Below are positions 45,472 to 54,218 of a stretch of 64,000 nt of DNA, piece by piece; the first letter of the stretch is position 1, and each line of letters starts with the position of its first letter. The stretch covers positions 1-64,000 of the forward strand of contig JAJCXZ010000035.1 of NCBI GenBank assembly GCA_029263175.1, in the 5' to 3' direction. A model generated the notes under the pieces. That model was not told where the DNA came from. It saw nothing but the letters and a program-made list of their open reading frames with translations, and searched no databases. The position numbers and the translations under genes were made by a program. This DNA is from Acidimicrobiales bacterium (lineage in GTDB: Bacteria; Actinomycetota; Acidimicrobiia; Acidimicrobiales; Aldehydirespiratoraceae).

Positions 45472-46554
45472 TCACTTCTTGGCTGGACGGGCATAGGCGA
45501 CACTCGCCGCTCCCGAGTGACGAACACTGACCGAATCGCCGACGGCGAACCGAGGGGCGCCAGTCGTGCGACTGCGAACCTCGACGCCTGAGGCAAAGCG
45601 GACCATGGTGACAGCGTCGTGGCCGTAGTACTCGATGGCCACCACCTCACCGTCGCCGTGAGGTTCGACCACCACCTCTTCAGGGCGAATGAGCACGTCG
45701 ACGTCGCCGAGCGTTTTGTCCTGTAGCGGCACACGACCGATCGCGGTCGAGGCACAATCACCACGACCCTCGCCGGGCAGAACATCGGCGTCGCCGACAA
45801 AACGGGCGAGCCACGGGTCGACGGGGTGAGCGTAGAGCTGGGCCGGCGAGGCGTGCTGCACGACCTTCCCATCACGCATGACTGCCACCTCATCGCCGAG
45901 CACAAACGCCTCGTCCTGATCGTGGGTGACGAATACCGCCGTTATCTCGAGGTGGCGAAGGAGCCGAGCGACGTCAGCACGAACGTCGGCGCGCAGGTTG
46001 GTGTCGAGACTCGAGAAAGGTTCGTCGAGCAGAAGGACCGACGGCTTGGGCGCCAGTGCCCGGGCCAACGCAACCCGCTGCTGCTGACCACCCGACAGAG
46101 AACCGGGCATGCGGTCGGCGAGATCGCCAATGCCAACCATGTCGAGCAGGTCCGCGACGTGAGACGTCGCGCGCGCTTGGCGACGGTTCCCAAAGGAGAA
46201 CCGGCCACGCTGGTCGGCCGAGAGCCCGTACGCCACGTTGGTGGCAACGGTGAGATGAGGGAAAAGCGCCCAGTCCTGGAACACGAGGCCCACGCCTCGG
46301 CTCTCCGGCGGAGCATGGAAGGAGAGGGCGGCCACGACACGATCACCGATGCGAATCTCACCCTCGTCGATTCGCTGGAGACCGGCAAGCGACCGCAAGA
46401 GGGTGGTCTTGCCACAACCACTCGGGCCGAGCACGGCAACCTGCGAACCGGGCGAGGCGGCAAAGTCGACGGCGCGAAGAACCGGACCGCCATCAAGGGA
46501 TACGGAAACCGACTCTGCCGAGATGCCAGCGGCACCAAGTGCCATGTCAGGCAT
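45472..46554 (-). CDS. fbpC: Ferric iron ABC importer ATPase, FbpC type
   Basis: 360 residues. Walker A GPSGCGKTT, Q-loop GLVFQDWALFPHLT, signature LSGGQQQRVALARALA, Walker B VLLLDEPFSSLD and the His switch VTHDQDEAF. The C-terminal 110 residues form a TOBE-2 domain (VLIRPEEVVVEP), as in FbpC and other mono/trivalent-ion importers. First gene of fbpC-A-B; ATG 46554 has a TAGCGT box seven bases upstream. 46 bases separate it from fbpA. Confidence 0.93.
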   Translation of the reverse strand: MPDMALGAAGISAESVSVSLDGGPVLRAVDFAASPGSQVAVLGPSGCGKTTLLRSLAGLQRIDEGEIRIGDRVVAALSFHAPPESRGVGLVFQDWALFPHLTVATNVAYGLSADQRGRFSFGNRRQARATSHVADLLDMVGIGDLADRMPGSLSGGQQQRVALARALAPKPSVLLLDEPFSSLDTNLRADVRADVARLLRHLEITAVFVTHDQDEAFVLGDEVAVMRDGKVVQHASPAQLYAHPVDPWLARFVGDADVLPGEGRGDCASTAIGRVPLQDKTLGDVDVLIRPEEVVVEPHGDGEVVAIEYYGHDAVTMVRFASGVEVRSRTTGAPRFAVGDSVSVRHSGAASVAYARPAKK

Positions 46555-46561
46555 GCCTTAC

Positions 46562-46567
46562 ACGCTA
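46562..46567 (-). promoter_or_regulatory. Predicted -10 box of fbpC (leaderless)
   Basis: TAGCGT on the minus strand, seven bases before ATG 46554. Confidence 0.4.
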
Positions 46568-46577
46568 CCGGTTCGAA

Positions 46578-47540
46578 TCAGGCGCCAACCACCTGGGGCG
46601 GCGACGTCACCACATACTCGGTGCCGGGTTTCGCCTTGCCGCCACCGAGTTGGCCACACTTGATGCTGGGCACCGACCGACCGAGACCCACGCCGACCGT
46701 CCATTTCAGCTCGCCGGCGCCCACCGTGCACCGCCAGCCGTCGCCGTCGGCTCCGACCTCGGCGTCGACTTCGACCGTGCGGTCGAGTTCGTCGAATACC
46801 CAATCGTCGACAAGCGCCAACACGGCTGCTTCCGCGACTTGGCCCGGCCCATCGGCGCCGATCCAACCGCGGCAACGTTCGGCCACCGAAGCCGGCGAAC
46901 CGGCCCGGTCGAGGATGCCGACCATCTCATCGAGGTCGAACTGACCCCACATCCGACCATCGGGAAGGGTGATCCCGGTCGGGGCGAAGCGATGACCGCC
47001 GGTATGGGAGACCTGCCGTACCGAGACCCCGGGACGAACGGCTTCGATCTCGCCCGCCATCGCGGTGCCCCGAGATCCACAACACACGTCGTGGGAACCC
47101 TGTGTGCAGATCAAGAGTTCGGCGATCGGGACAGGAACGTCGACCACCGTTTGTGGCGACGCCTCCAAGCCCTCGAGCAGCAACAAAGAGAGGAGATCGC
47201 GCACCAAACCGGGGGTGCAGCGGTGTTCGACGCGCTCGAGCTGGCCGGATCCGGCAACCCGTCGGTGCACCACGACCTTCGCGACATCTGCACGCTCATC
47301 ACCGACGGCGGCAAGGACCCGTACACGACGGCCGACTTCACCCGCAGCCATGACCCATTCGGGCACCGCGGTGAACCCGTCGGCCGCCCAGACCGGTTTC
47401 GGCCACGGGCGGGGCACGTCGACAACGATGATCTCGTCTACAAAAAGTGCAGACCCACCTGGCCGCAACTCGATCTCCTCGGCATGAACCGCGCACCGCG
47501 GCGAGTCATCGGCGGCAGGGAGAAGCGACGTGTCGAACAT
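46578..47540 (-). CDS. Sucrase/ferredoxin-like protein (thioredoxin-fold 2Fe-2S)
   Basis: 320 residues. The C-terminal half of the fold carries CTQGSHDVCCGSRGTAMAGEI followed by VRQVSHTGGHRFAPTGITLPDGRMWG; the H-x-G-G-H motif and the cysteines are the cluster ligands seen in Apd1/sucrase-ferredoxin-like proteins, which hold a 2Fe-2S centre in a thioredoxin-like domain. Function in bacteria is not well defined; redox or iron-sulfur handling is likely. It lies two bases after the HelR-like gene and 23 bases before fbpC, so it may belong to the iron-uptake transcript. Confidence 0.85.
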   Translation of the reverse strand: MFDTSLLPAADDSPRCAVHAEEIELRPGGSALFVDEIIVVDVPRPWPKPVWAADGFTAVPEWVMAAGEVGRRVRVLAAVGDERADVAKVVVHRRVAGSGQLERVEHRCTPGLVRDLLSLLLLEGLEASPQTVVDVPVPIAELLICTQGSHDVCCGSRGTAMAGEIEAVRPGVSVRQVSHTGGHRFAPTGITLPDGRMWGQFDLDEMVGILDRAGSPASVAERCRGWIGADGPGQVAEAAVLALVDDWVFDELDRTVEVDAEVGADGDGWRCTVGAGELKWTVGVGLGRSVPSIKCGQLGGGKAKPGTEYVVTSPPQVVGA

Positions 47541-47542
47541 GT

Positions 47543-49648
47543 CTATTCCTGTAGGACGTCGGGAAGCGGCTCTGAATGCACAACAGCGACACGCTTGGTC
47601 GCGCGAGTGAGCGCGACATAGAGAGAACGTACTCCCTGTCGTTCCTCGCGAATGATCCGGGCCGGCTCCACCACGACGGCAGAATCGACCTCCAGGCCCT
47701 TGACGAGGCGCACCGGCACAAGCGTGATCTGCTGATCGAGCCCGTGACGGTTGGCGCCGCCGAACGGAAGTCGATGGGCCTCGAAGAGTTCGCGGACGGG
47801 AGCCACAAGGGAGTCGGGCACGATCACGGCCACGTTGCCCTCGACAACCGCACCCAATTCTGAGCGCACAACATCCACCAGCTGCTCGCCGGCCGCGGAT
47901 GCGACCTGCACGAGGCGTGGCGGATCACCGTCGTCGCGCACCGGTCGCGGCGGGCGAAGACCGGGGGCCGCCAGAGGGAGAACCTGGTTGGCAAGGGTCA
48001 TCGCCGGGCCGGGGATGCGATAGCCAATCGTGAGTTCGCGATGCTGTACCTCACGCTTGTCGGGGAGTTGGGCGAGCACGCTCCCCCAGCCGTCGTTCGC
48101 CCATGCACCAGTGGCCTGGGCGATGTCGCCAACGACCGTCATCGACCCGTTGAGCGATCGACGCGAGACCATCCGCAGCTCCATCGGCGCGAGGTCCTGC
48201 GCTTCGTCGATGCAGATGTGGCCGTAGGTACGGACCGCGTCGGCGTTGCGCTTGCCCGGGCGGAACCCGAGCAGAGCCCGCGCCTCGTCGAGCAATGGAA
48301 CATCGTGGAATCGCCAGATCACCTCGTCGGCATGACGGGCGCGGGTTCGGTGCAGGAGAAGGATCTCGTCCTCTGCGAAGATGCCGCCGTTCCTGCCTCG
48401 ATTCGCCGAGCGCAGCAACGCTTGTGATCCGTACAGGTCGTGCAGCAGATGAGCGGGTGTGAGCACTGGCCACATCCAGTCGAGCGCTTCTCGGATCGGG
48501 AGTTCGTTGCCGAGCTGTTCGCTGACCGTTGTTGCGTCCACCGGCTTGCGAGCGCTGGCCGCGAGCTTCTGGAAGAAGAGCTCCTCGACGACCTTGCGAC
48601 CGGAGTTGTGACCGCGGGACCGGCGACGAGCCTCTCCAACGATCCAACGACTCTCATCAGCCGACAGGTGGAGGCGCTGGAGACCGAACCCGATGACGAG
48701 GTCCTCGCGCAGCGGACGCTGCCGATCGGCAACTGCGCGCGCCAGTACCTTAATCATGCGCAGATCGCCCTTGACGGAGGCCGTCGATTCATTGTCGAGC
48801 TTGTCGACCCGAACCCGGGGACGGAGAAGATCGGCGAGCACGGCGATCTCGACGCCGGCCTCGCCGAGAGACGGCAGAACCTGCTCGATGTAGGCCAGGA
48901 ACAGTCGGTTCGGGCCGATGACCAACACGCCTTGACCCTCGAGCGGGAACCGATGGGTGTACAGCAGATACGCGGCGCGATGCAGCGCTACCACGGTCTT
49001 GCCCGTGCCCGGGCCACCCTGCACCAGCAACACGCCCGGCATCGGAGCGCGGATGATCTCATCCTGCTCGCCCTGGATCGTGGCGACGATGTCGCCAAGT
49101 CGACCGGTGCGCGAGGCCTCGATCGCGGCGATGAGCGCACCCTGACCACGAACCTGGGGCTCGGGCCGGGCGTGGGCGAGATCACCGAACAGTTCATCGT
49201 CGATCCCGAGCAGGGTTTGGCCGCGGGTGGCGAAGTGCCGGCGCCGTTCGATGCCCATGGGCTCACGGCCCGTCGCTCGGTAGAACGGCTCGGCCACCGG
49301 AGCGCGCCAATCAACGACCACCGGGTCCTGCTCGCGGTCCCAAACCCCGAGGCGGCCGATGTAGAAGCGTTCCCCCGTACCAGCGGGATCGATGCGGCCG
49401 AAGACCAGCGAACGATCACCGAGGTTGAGCTGGCTGAGACGCTGAAGCACGCTCTCGACGATCGATTCGCGCTCATGACGCGCCTGCGTCGTGCCGCCCG
49501 CCGACGGGGCGTAGTTGGACGTCATTCGGTTCGCGCGCTCGCGCGACTCGTCCAGGCATACATACGCGAAGTCGAGGTACGCCTGTTCGGCGTCAAGCTC
49601 AGGGTGACGATCGGACACTCGGTCGGACTCCCGGGAAGGGGGGAACAT
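47543..49648 (-). CDS. HelD/HelR-like RNA polymerase-associated helicase
   Basis: 701 residues from ATG 49648; the open frame upstream is not protein-like. An N-terminal coiled-coil arm (LDAEQAYLDFAYVCLDESRERANRM) precedes a 1A domain with Walker A VQGGPGTGKTVVALHRAAYLLYTHR (about residue 215), Walker B ICIDEAQDLAPMELRM, and late UvrD motifs TIGYRIPGPAM and LYVALTRATKRV. This is the layout of actinobacterial HelD/HelR, which inserts its arm into stalled RNA polymerase to recycle it; HelR in Streptomyces also counters rifamycins. Class cannot be fixed without a tree. Confidence 0.88.
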   Translation of the reverse strand: MFPPSRESDRVSDRHPELDAEQAYLDFAYVCLDESRERANRMTSNYAPSAGGTTQARHERESIVESVLQRLSQLNLGDRSLVFGRIDPAGTGERFYIGRLGVWDREQDPVVVDWRAPVAEPFYRATGREPMGIERRRHFATRGQTLLGIDDELFGDLAHARPEPQVRGQGALIAAIEASRTGRLGDIVATIQGEQDEIIRAPMPGVLLVQGGPGTGKTVVALHRAAYLLYTHRFPLEGQGVLVIGPNRLFLAYIEQVLPSLGEAGVEIAVLADLLRPRVRVDKLDNESTASVKGDLRMIKVLARAVADRQRPLREDLVIGFGLQRLHLSADESRWIVGEARRRSRGHNSGRKVVEELFFQKLAASARKPVDATTVSEQLGNELPIREALDWMWPVLTPAHLLHDLYGSQALLRSANRGRNGGIFAEDEILLLHRTRARHADEVIWRFHDVPLLDEARALLGFRPGKRNADAVRTYGHICIDEAQDLAPMELRMVSRRSLNGSMTVVGDIAQATGAWANDGWGSVLAQLPDKREVQHRELTIGYRIPGPAMTLANQVLPLAAPGLRPPRPVRDDGDPPRLVQVASAAGEQLVDVVRSELGAVVEGNVAVIVPDSLVAPVRELFEAHRLPFGGANRHGLDQQITLVPVRLVKGLEVDSAVVVEPARIIREERQGVRSLYVALTRATKRVAVVHSEPLPDVLQE

Positions 49649-49703
49649 TTCATGGTATCGGCCGGTCCGGGCTGCCCCGACTCCCGATCGACCGTCGAAT
49701 GAG

Positions 49704-49709
49704 TACCCT
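49704..49709 (+). promoter_or_regulatory. Predicted -10 box of the patatin gene
   Basis: TACCCT, eight bases before ATG 49718. Confidence 0.35.
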
Positions 49710-49717
49710 GCGTTCCC

Positions 49718-50665
49718 ATGTTCTCGGTAGGAGTCGTGTGCAGCGCAGGCGGTTGGCGCGGCGACCCGTGGCACAGCGGCGTCATCGATCAGATTCACGC
49801 TTCCACGGGTTGGGATGCGCGCCGCGCCGATCTACTCATCGGCACCTCGGCCGGCAGCTTCACGAGTACGGCATTGCGGGCCGGAATCGGTCCGATCGAC
49901 CTCGCAGCCCGCCATGAGGGCGGCACGATCTCAGCAGAGGGACAAGCGATCATCGACCGCATCGTCACCCCCTACGAGGAACCGGCCGAGTCACGGGACT
50001 GGCGCCCCTCGTCGCTGGCGATGTCGGCGCGCGCCATGTGGCCGCCGTGGAACTCCGACCCTGTGCGCTTTGCCTTCGGCGGAATTCCCCGCGGCACGCT
50101 GAACGGCGGCGCCATCGCCACCCGGATCAACGAACTCCTTCCCGACGGCTGGCCCGAGCAGCCGACATGGATCGTCGCGGTGCGCAGCAACGACGGACGT
50201 CGTGTGGTCTTTGGTCGTGACGACGTGCGCGGCACCGTCGGCCAGGCCTGTCAGGCCTCCTCGGCCATTCCTGCCGTCTACCAGCCCGTGACGATCGGCG
50301 AGCGCGACTACATCGATGGCGCCGTCCATTCCGCCACAAACGCAGATCTTGCCGCCATGGCCGGGTTCGACCTCGTGATCGTGTCGTCGGTGATGACGGC
50401 CACGGCCGACAGCCGAAGCTGGCTTCGTGATCCGAAGCGCAACTGGTTCGCCAAGAAACTCGACGAAGAGGTCGAAGCGATCCGTTCTCGGGGCACTGCC
50501 GTGGTCGTCGTCGAACCCGACGGCGAGACGTTGGCGCACTTCGACGAGATCGACACCACCGCTCGCGGATCGATGGTCTCTCTGGGCCGGCAAGCCGCCG
50601 AGCGGGTCTTGGCCGGGCGAGACGGCGACACGATTCGAGCGCTCATCCAGCGCGCCGCCGACTAG
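49718..50665 (+). CDS. Patatin-like phospholipase
   Basis: 315 residues. Oxyanion segment CSAGGWRGD near the N-terminus, nucleophile GTSAGS (about residue 44) and the catalytic Asp in YIDGAVHSATNADLA (about 190) form the Ser-Asp dyad of patatins. No signal peptide, so a cytoplasmic or membrane-associated lipid acyl hydrolase. It is divergent from the HelR-like gene and convergent with the next gene, hence probably a single-gene unit. Confidence 0.9.
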   Translation: MFSVGVVCSAGGWRGDPWHSGVIDQIHASTGWDARRADLLIGTSAGSFTSTALRAGIGPIDLAARHEGGTISAEGQAIIDRIVTPYEEPAESRDWRPSSLAMSARAMWPPWNSDPVRFAFGGIPRGTLNGGAIATRINELLPDGWPEQPTWIVAVRSNDGRRVVFGRDDVRGTVGQACQASSAIPAVYQPVTIGERDYIDGAVHSATNADLAAMAGFDLVIVSSVMTATADSRSWLRDPKRNWFAKKLDEEVEAIRSRGTAVVVVEPDGETLAHFDEIDTTARGSMVSLGRQAAERVLAGRDGDTIRALIQRAAD

Positions 50666-50676
50666 CACAGCCGGCT

Positions 50677-51558
50677 TCAGCAGCTTCCGGTGGTGCCGGG
50701 TCGGTCCGGGATCGACGGATCGACCACCTCGATGTGCACATGCGGGTTCGCCGGTGTCGCCGTGAACTCATCAACTTGTGACTCGAACGGCAGCACCCGG
50801 GCGTTCGTGCCGATCAGCGTGACGCCCGCTTCGAGAACATCACCGACACCGACCTGCAAACCTTCGAAGTGGAAGATCTTGACTTCCCAGCCGGGATGAT
50901 CGGTCGGGTCGATCACGATGAAGTGATCTGTGTGATCGCAATACAGCGTGTAGCTGCCGGCTCGCACAACGGTGCCGCTGACGGGTGAGCGGATCTCCGC
51001 ATCCGGCGCCACCACGATGTCGGCCGCGGTGCGAGACCCAGTCCCGCGGCCACGTGACTCCATCGTGACGTAGCGGGGGATGCCGTCGAGGGTGGACATC
51101 TGCCGCGAGCCGTCGTGGCCCGACTCATGGAACCCGATGTACTCCACGCGGCTCGCGGGGAGAAAGAGCGCGAGCCCAAGTGCCGTGGCAAACGATTCGT
51201 AGTTCTGTTCGGTGTACTCCAGCGGGACCGGCGCCCGCGTGGTCGTGGTGGTCGTGGTGGTCGTGCTCGTCGTTGTCGTGCTCGTCGTTGAAGTCGTCGA
51301 CGTAGTGCTCGTCGTTGAAGTCGTCGACGTGGTGGTCGGTGTGGTCGTCGACGACGTGGCGGTCGATGCGGTCGTCGAGGTCGTGGAGGAGGTCGTCGGC
51401 GAGCTGGTGGAAGACGTGTCGACTGCGGCGGCGTCCGCGGCGAGGTCGACGCCTGCTGTGCCGCAACTCGCCGCCAACAGAGCGGAAACGACGAGCGCGG
51501 TGATGATCAGAGCCGGTCCGCGAGCCACACCCAAACGGTACTTCCCCGATCGCAGCAT
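50677..51558 (-). CDS. Lipoprotein with Thr-rich linker and M23-peptidase-like domain
   Basis: 293 residues. Signal peptide with lipobox LLAASC (Cys about residue 32), then a 65-residue linker almost wholly Ser/Thr (residues 47-111), then a domain like lysostaphin-type M23 peptidases: SPVSGTVVRAGSYTLYCDHTDHFIVI, KIFHFEGLQVGVGDVLEAGVTLIG and the paired His of PHVHIEV. The first metal-binding HxxxD is degenerate (GFHESGHDG), so peptidase activity is uncertain. Anchored outside the membrane, it may bind or trim peptidoglycan. A 27-bp tandem repeat underlies part of the linker. Confidence 0.75.
   Translation of the reverse strand: MLRSGKYRLGVARGPALIITALVVSALLAASCGTAGVDLAADAAAVDTSSTSSPTTSSTTSTTASTATSSTTTPTTTSTTSTTSTTSTTSTTSTTTTSTTTTTTTTTRAPVPLEYTEQNYESFATALGLALFLPASRVEYIGFHESGHDGSRQMSTLDGIPRYVTMESRGRGTGSRTAADIVVAPDAEIRSPVSGTVVRAGSYTLYCDHTDHFIVIDPTDHPGWEVKIFHFEGLQVGVGDVLEAGVTLIGTNARVLPFESQVDEFTATPANPHVHIEVVDPSIPDRPGTTGSC
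51278..51331. repeat. 27-bp tandem repeat in the Thr-rich linker
   Basis: Two adjacent 27-base units (51278-51304 and 51305-51331) differing by one base, within the Ser/Thr linker code of the M23-like lipoprotein. Confidence 0.85.
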
Positions 51559-51574
51559 CGGCAGGCAGCAGCGT

Positions 51575-51580
51575 TAGCGT
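51575..51580 (+). promoter_or_regulatory. Predicted -10 box of hemE (leaderless)
   Basis: TAGCGT, six bases before GTG 51587. Confidence 0.45.
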
Positions 51581-51586
51581 GAAACC

Positions 51587-52633
51587 GTGAACGGCCGATT
51601 CGACGACCATCCCTTCATTCGTGCGTGCCGCGGACTGCCCCACGATCGTGTGCCGGTGTGGTTCATGCGTCAGGCCGGGCGCTCGCTGCCGGAGTACCGA
51701 GCGATCCGGGGCACCGGCACAATCCTCGATGCGATCGCCGACCCTGATCTGTCGACCGAGATCACTCTCCAACCAGTCCGGCGCTACGGCGTGGACGCCG
51801 CGATCCTCTACTCCGACATCGTGGTGCCGGCCCATGCGGTCGGTTTCGGGCTCACCGTCACTCCTGGCGTTGGCCCGGAGGTCGAGCATCCGTTCATGTC
51901 GGAGGCCGACCTCGAGCGGCTGCGCCCCCTCGACCCCGAAGCCGACACACCCTACGTACTCGAAACAGTGCGTCAGCTCGTGGCCGAGCTCGATGTGCCA
52001 CTGATCGGGTTTGCCGGCGCGCCGTTCACCGTGGCGAGCTATCTCGTCGAAGGCCGCCCGTCGCGTGACCACCTCACCACCAAGTCGCTGATGTTCGCCA
52101 ACGAGCCACTGTGGCACGCACTGTGCGACCGGCTCGCCGACATGGCCATCACCTCGCTTCGCTCACAGATCGACAACGGCGCTTCGGCCGTCCAGTTGTT
52201 CGATTCCTGGGCCGGCGCTCTCTCCCCGGCGCAATACCGCCGCTACGTGTATCCACACTCGGCCAAGGTCATGGCCGGCGTGGCCGACACGGGCGTGCCC
52301 CGCATTCACTTCGGCGTCACCACGGGTGAGCTTCTGCCGCTGATGGGTGAGGTCGGCGCCGACGTGGTGGGTGTCGACTGGCGAGTGCCGTTGGCCAGCG
52401 CCCGCGAACGAGTCGCACCCGGCACATCACTGCAAGGCAACCTCGACCCCACCGTCGCCTTTGCTGGTGCCGACATCGCATGCGCCGCCGCTCGAGCCGT
52501 CCTGGTCGACAATGCGGGGCACCCGGGTCACATCTTCAATCTCGGCCATGGCGTCATGCCTGCCACCGACCCCGACGTCCTCACCGAGGTCGTCAAGACC
52601 GTCCACGAAGAGGGCATGGTCAACGCCACATAG
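51587..52633 (+). CDS. hemE: Uroporphyrinogen decarboxylase
   Basis: 348 residues from GTG 51587. N-terminal [19 protein letters not shown] with the catalytic Arg/Asp region, [50 protein letters not shown] and the C-terminal [14 protein letters not shown] are all conserved. Converts uroporphyrinogen III to coproporphyrinogen III in haem synthesis. The HemY gene follows 26 bases downstream, so the two are one operon. Confidence 0.96.
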   Translation: MNGRFDDHPFIRACRGLPHDRVPVWFMRQAGRSLPEYRAIRGTGTILDAIADPDLSTEITLQPVRRYGVDAAILYSDIVVPAHAVGFGLTVTPGVGPEVEHPFMSEADLERLRPLDPEADTPYVLETVRQLVAELDVPLIGFAGAPFTVASYLVEGRPSRDHLTTKSLMFANEPLWHALCDRLADMAITSLRSQIDNGASAVQLFDSWAGALSPAQYRRYVYPHSAKVMAGVADTGVPRIHFGVTTGELLPLMGEVGADVVGVDWRVPLASARERVAPGTSLQGNLDPTVAFAGADIACAAARAVLVDNAGHPGHIFNLGHGVMPATDPDVLTEVVKTVHEEGMVNAT

Positions 52634-52659
52634 GCCGGCCAACACGAAAGGGACGTGCC

Positions 52660-54021
52660 ATGAGTTCCCCCGTAGTCGTCGTTGGCGGCGGCATCACCGG
52701 TCTCGCCGCGGCGTACGACCTCGTGCAGCAGGGCCGTGCGGTCGTCCTCCTCGAATCGGACTCGCGTCTCGGCGGGAAGATAGACGCCGGGCCCGTGGAT
52801 GGCGCCGGCCTCCCATTCGACGTCGACATGGCAGCGGATGGTTTCCTCGCTCGACAGCCCGAAGTCGTCGGTCTTTGTCACGAACTCGGACTTGGCGACC
52901 AGCTAGTCGCTCCATCGGGAGCCCGGGCCTACATCTGGTTCGACGGAGCGCTTCGAACCATCCCTGCGCCTTCGGTGCTCGGTGTCCCCTTCGAGGTGGC
53001 GTCGATCGAAGCAAGCGACCTGATCAGCTCCGCGGGGGCTGCTGACTTCGCGGCTCGCATCGACAAGGCCGCTGACCCGTTGGTCGGCGATGCAACGGTT
53101 GGCGCGGTGCTCCGACCGCGGGTCGGCGACGAAGTCTTCGAACGGCTCGTCGATCCGCTGCTCGGCGGCATCAATGCCGGCGAAGCAGACCGGCTCAGCA
53201 TCGAGTTGGGAGCCGCGCAGCTCGCCGACGCCGCGCGCGCTGGTGGCTCGCTTCGAGCAGCCCTTCGAGCCCAGGTCGATGCCGCGCTCGCGGCCGCGGC
53301 GGGCCCGGTCTTCAACGGTCTGGAAGGCGGGAATCACAAGCTCATCGATGCGCTGGCTGCCGCTCTCGGCGATCGAGCCCGCACCGGCACCGCTGCGGAA
53401 CGCCTCGAGCGCACCGCCGTCGGGTGGCGCGTCTGGGCCGGAGGCCAGGCCATAGACGCCAGCCGAGTGATTCTCGCAACACCCGGTTGGGTCACCGCCG
53501 GGCTCATCGCCCCCTACGCACCCGAGGCCGCGGCCGTACTCGCCGGTATCAGCTACGGCGACGCGATCCTTGTCACGTTCGTGATCGAAAAAACGCAGAT
53601 CGCCAACCCTCTCCAGGGCTCGGGCTTCCTCGTTCCCCGCAGCCAAGGTCTCCTGATGACCGCCTGCTCGTGGTCCTCCTCGAAGTGGGCGCACTACGAC
53701 GACGGCACCCACGCGATCCTTCGGGTCTCCGCTGGACGCAGCGACGATCGGCGGTGGCTCGACATGACCGAAGCCGGGGTCGTCGCCACGCTGCGCCAAG
53801 AACTGGTCACCACGATCGGCCTCGATGGAGAGCCGGTCGCCCGGGTCACGCCGTGGCGCCAATCGCTTCCCCAGTACCGACCGGGCCACCTTGATCGCTG
53901 CGCCGACATCGATGCTCAACTCGCCGGCGATGCGCCCGGACTCACGGTCACCGGAGCCCAGATGCGGGGCCTCGGCTTGCCGGCGTGCGTCCGCCAGGGC
54001 CGAGCCGCCGCCCAAACGTGA
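52660..54021 (+). CDS. hemY: Protoporphyrinogen/coproporphyrinogen oxidase, HemY type
   Basis: 453 residues from ATG 52660 with a GAAAGGGA site upstream. FAD-binding VVVVGGGITGLAAAYDLVQQG and LLESDSRLGGKI, a central substrate domain (DPLLGGINAGEADRLS) and the C-terminal flavin motif expected near GAQMRGLGLPACVRQGRAAA. In actinobacteria this enzyme oxidises coproporphyrinogen III to coproporphyrin III in the coproporphyrin-dependent haem branch. Operon with hemE; HemH and HemQ are not in the window. Confidence 0.92.
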   Translation: MSSPVVVVGGGITGLAAAYDLVQQGRAVVLLESDSRLGGKIDAGPVDGAGLPFDVDMAADGFLARQPEVVGLCHELGLGDQLVAPSGARAYIWFDGALRTIPAPSVLGVPFEVASIEASDLISSAGAADFAARIDKAADPLVGDATVGAVLRPRVGDEVFERLVDPLLGGINAGEADRLSIELGAAQLADAARAGGSLRAALRAQVDAALAAAAGPVFNGLEGGNHKLIDALAAALGDRARTGTAAERLERTAVGWRVWAGGQAIDASRVILATPGWVTAGLIAPYAPEAAAVLAGISYGDAILVTFVIEKTQIANPLQGSGFLVPRSQGLLMTACSWSSSKWAHYDDGTHAILRVSAGRSDDRRWLDMTEAGVVATLRQELVTTIGLDGEPVARVTPWRQSLPQYRPGHLDRCADIDAQLAGDAPGLTVTGAQMRGLGLPACVRQGRAAAQT

Positions 54022-54080
54022 CTGGCGGTTCTTTTTACGCCATCCCCCACCGGTGTGACTTCAGCCACAATATTGCGGTT

Positions 54081-54203
54081 GTGTGACGTTTTGCGTCTAG
54101 CTTTTTGAGAGCTGAAACGGCGGCGGTGACCATCCTGCCAACTGCCGGCGACCAACCAGTCGCTGAAACGGTCACCAGAGACGCCAGAACGGGAACTTTC
54201 CCG
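54081..54203 (+). ncRNA. Structured 5' leader of the Rpf-like gene (candidate regulatory RNA)
   Basis: The 197-base gap before 54219 holds several pairable pieces: GACG-TTTTG-CGTC, AGCT-TTTTGAG-AGCT, a perfect 7-bp stem GGTGACC (54125-54131) with GGTCACC (54170-54176), and a short CGGGA/TCCCG hairpin (54190-54203) directly before the GAGGAGG ribosome-binding site. GCTGAAACGG occurs twice (54111 and 54162). Leaders of rpf genes often carry c-di-AMP (ydaO) riboswitches, but I do not see the ydaO core sequences. Confidence 0.35.
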
Positions 54204-54218
54204 AGGAGGCAGCACCTC

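Noticed and set aside
51240-51400. Repeats in the Thr-rich region as a CRISPR-like array
   Set aside because: The repeats are coding, contiguous and without spacers; they encode the Ser/Thr linker.
54022-54218. Canonical ydaO (c-di-AMP) riboswitch upstream of the Rpf-like gene
   Set aside because: Expected from the gene type, but the conserved GGGGGA and GGGGTGAAT-type segments are not visible. Kept only as an unclassified structured leader.
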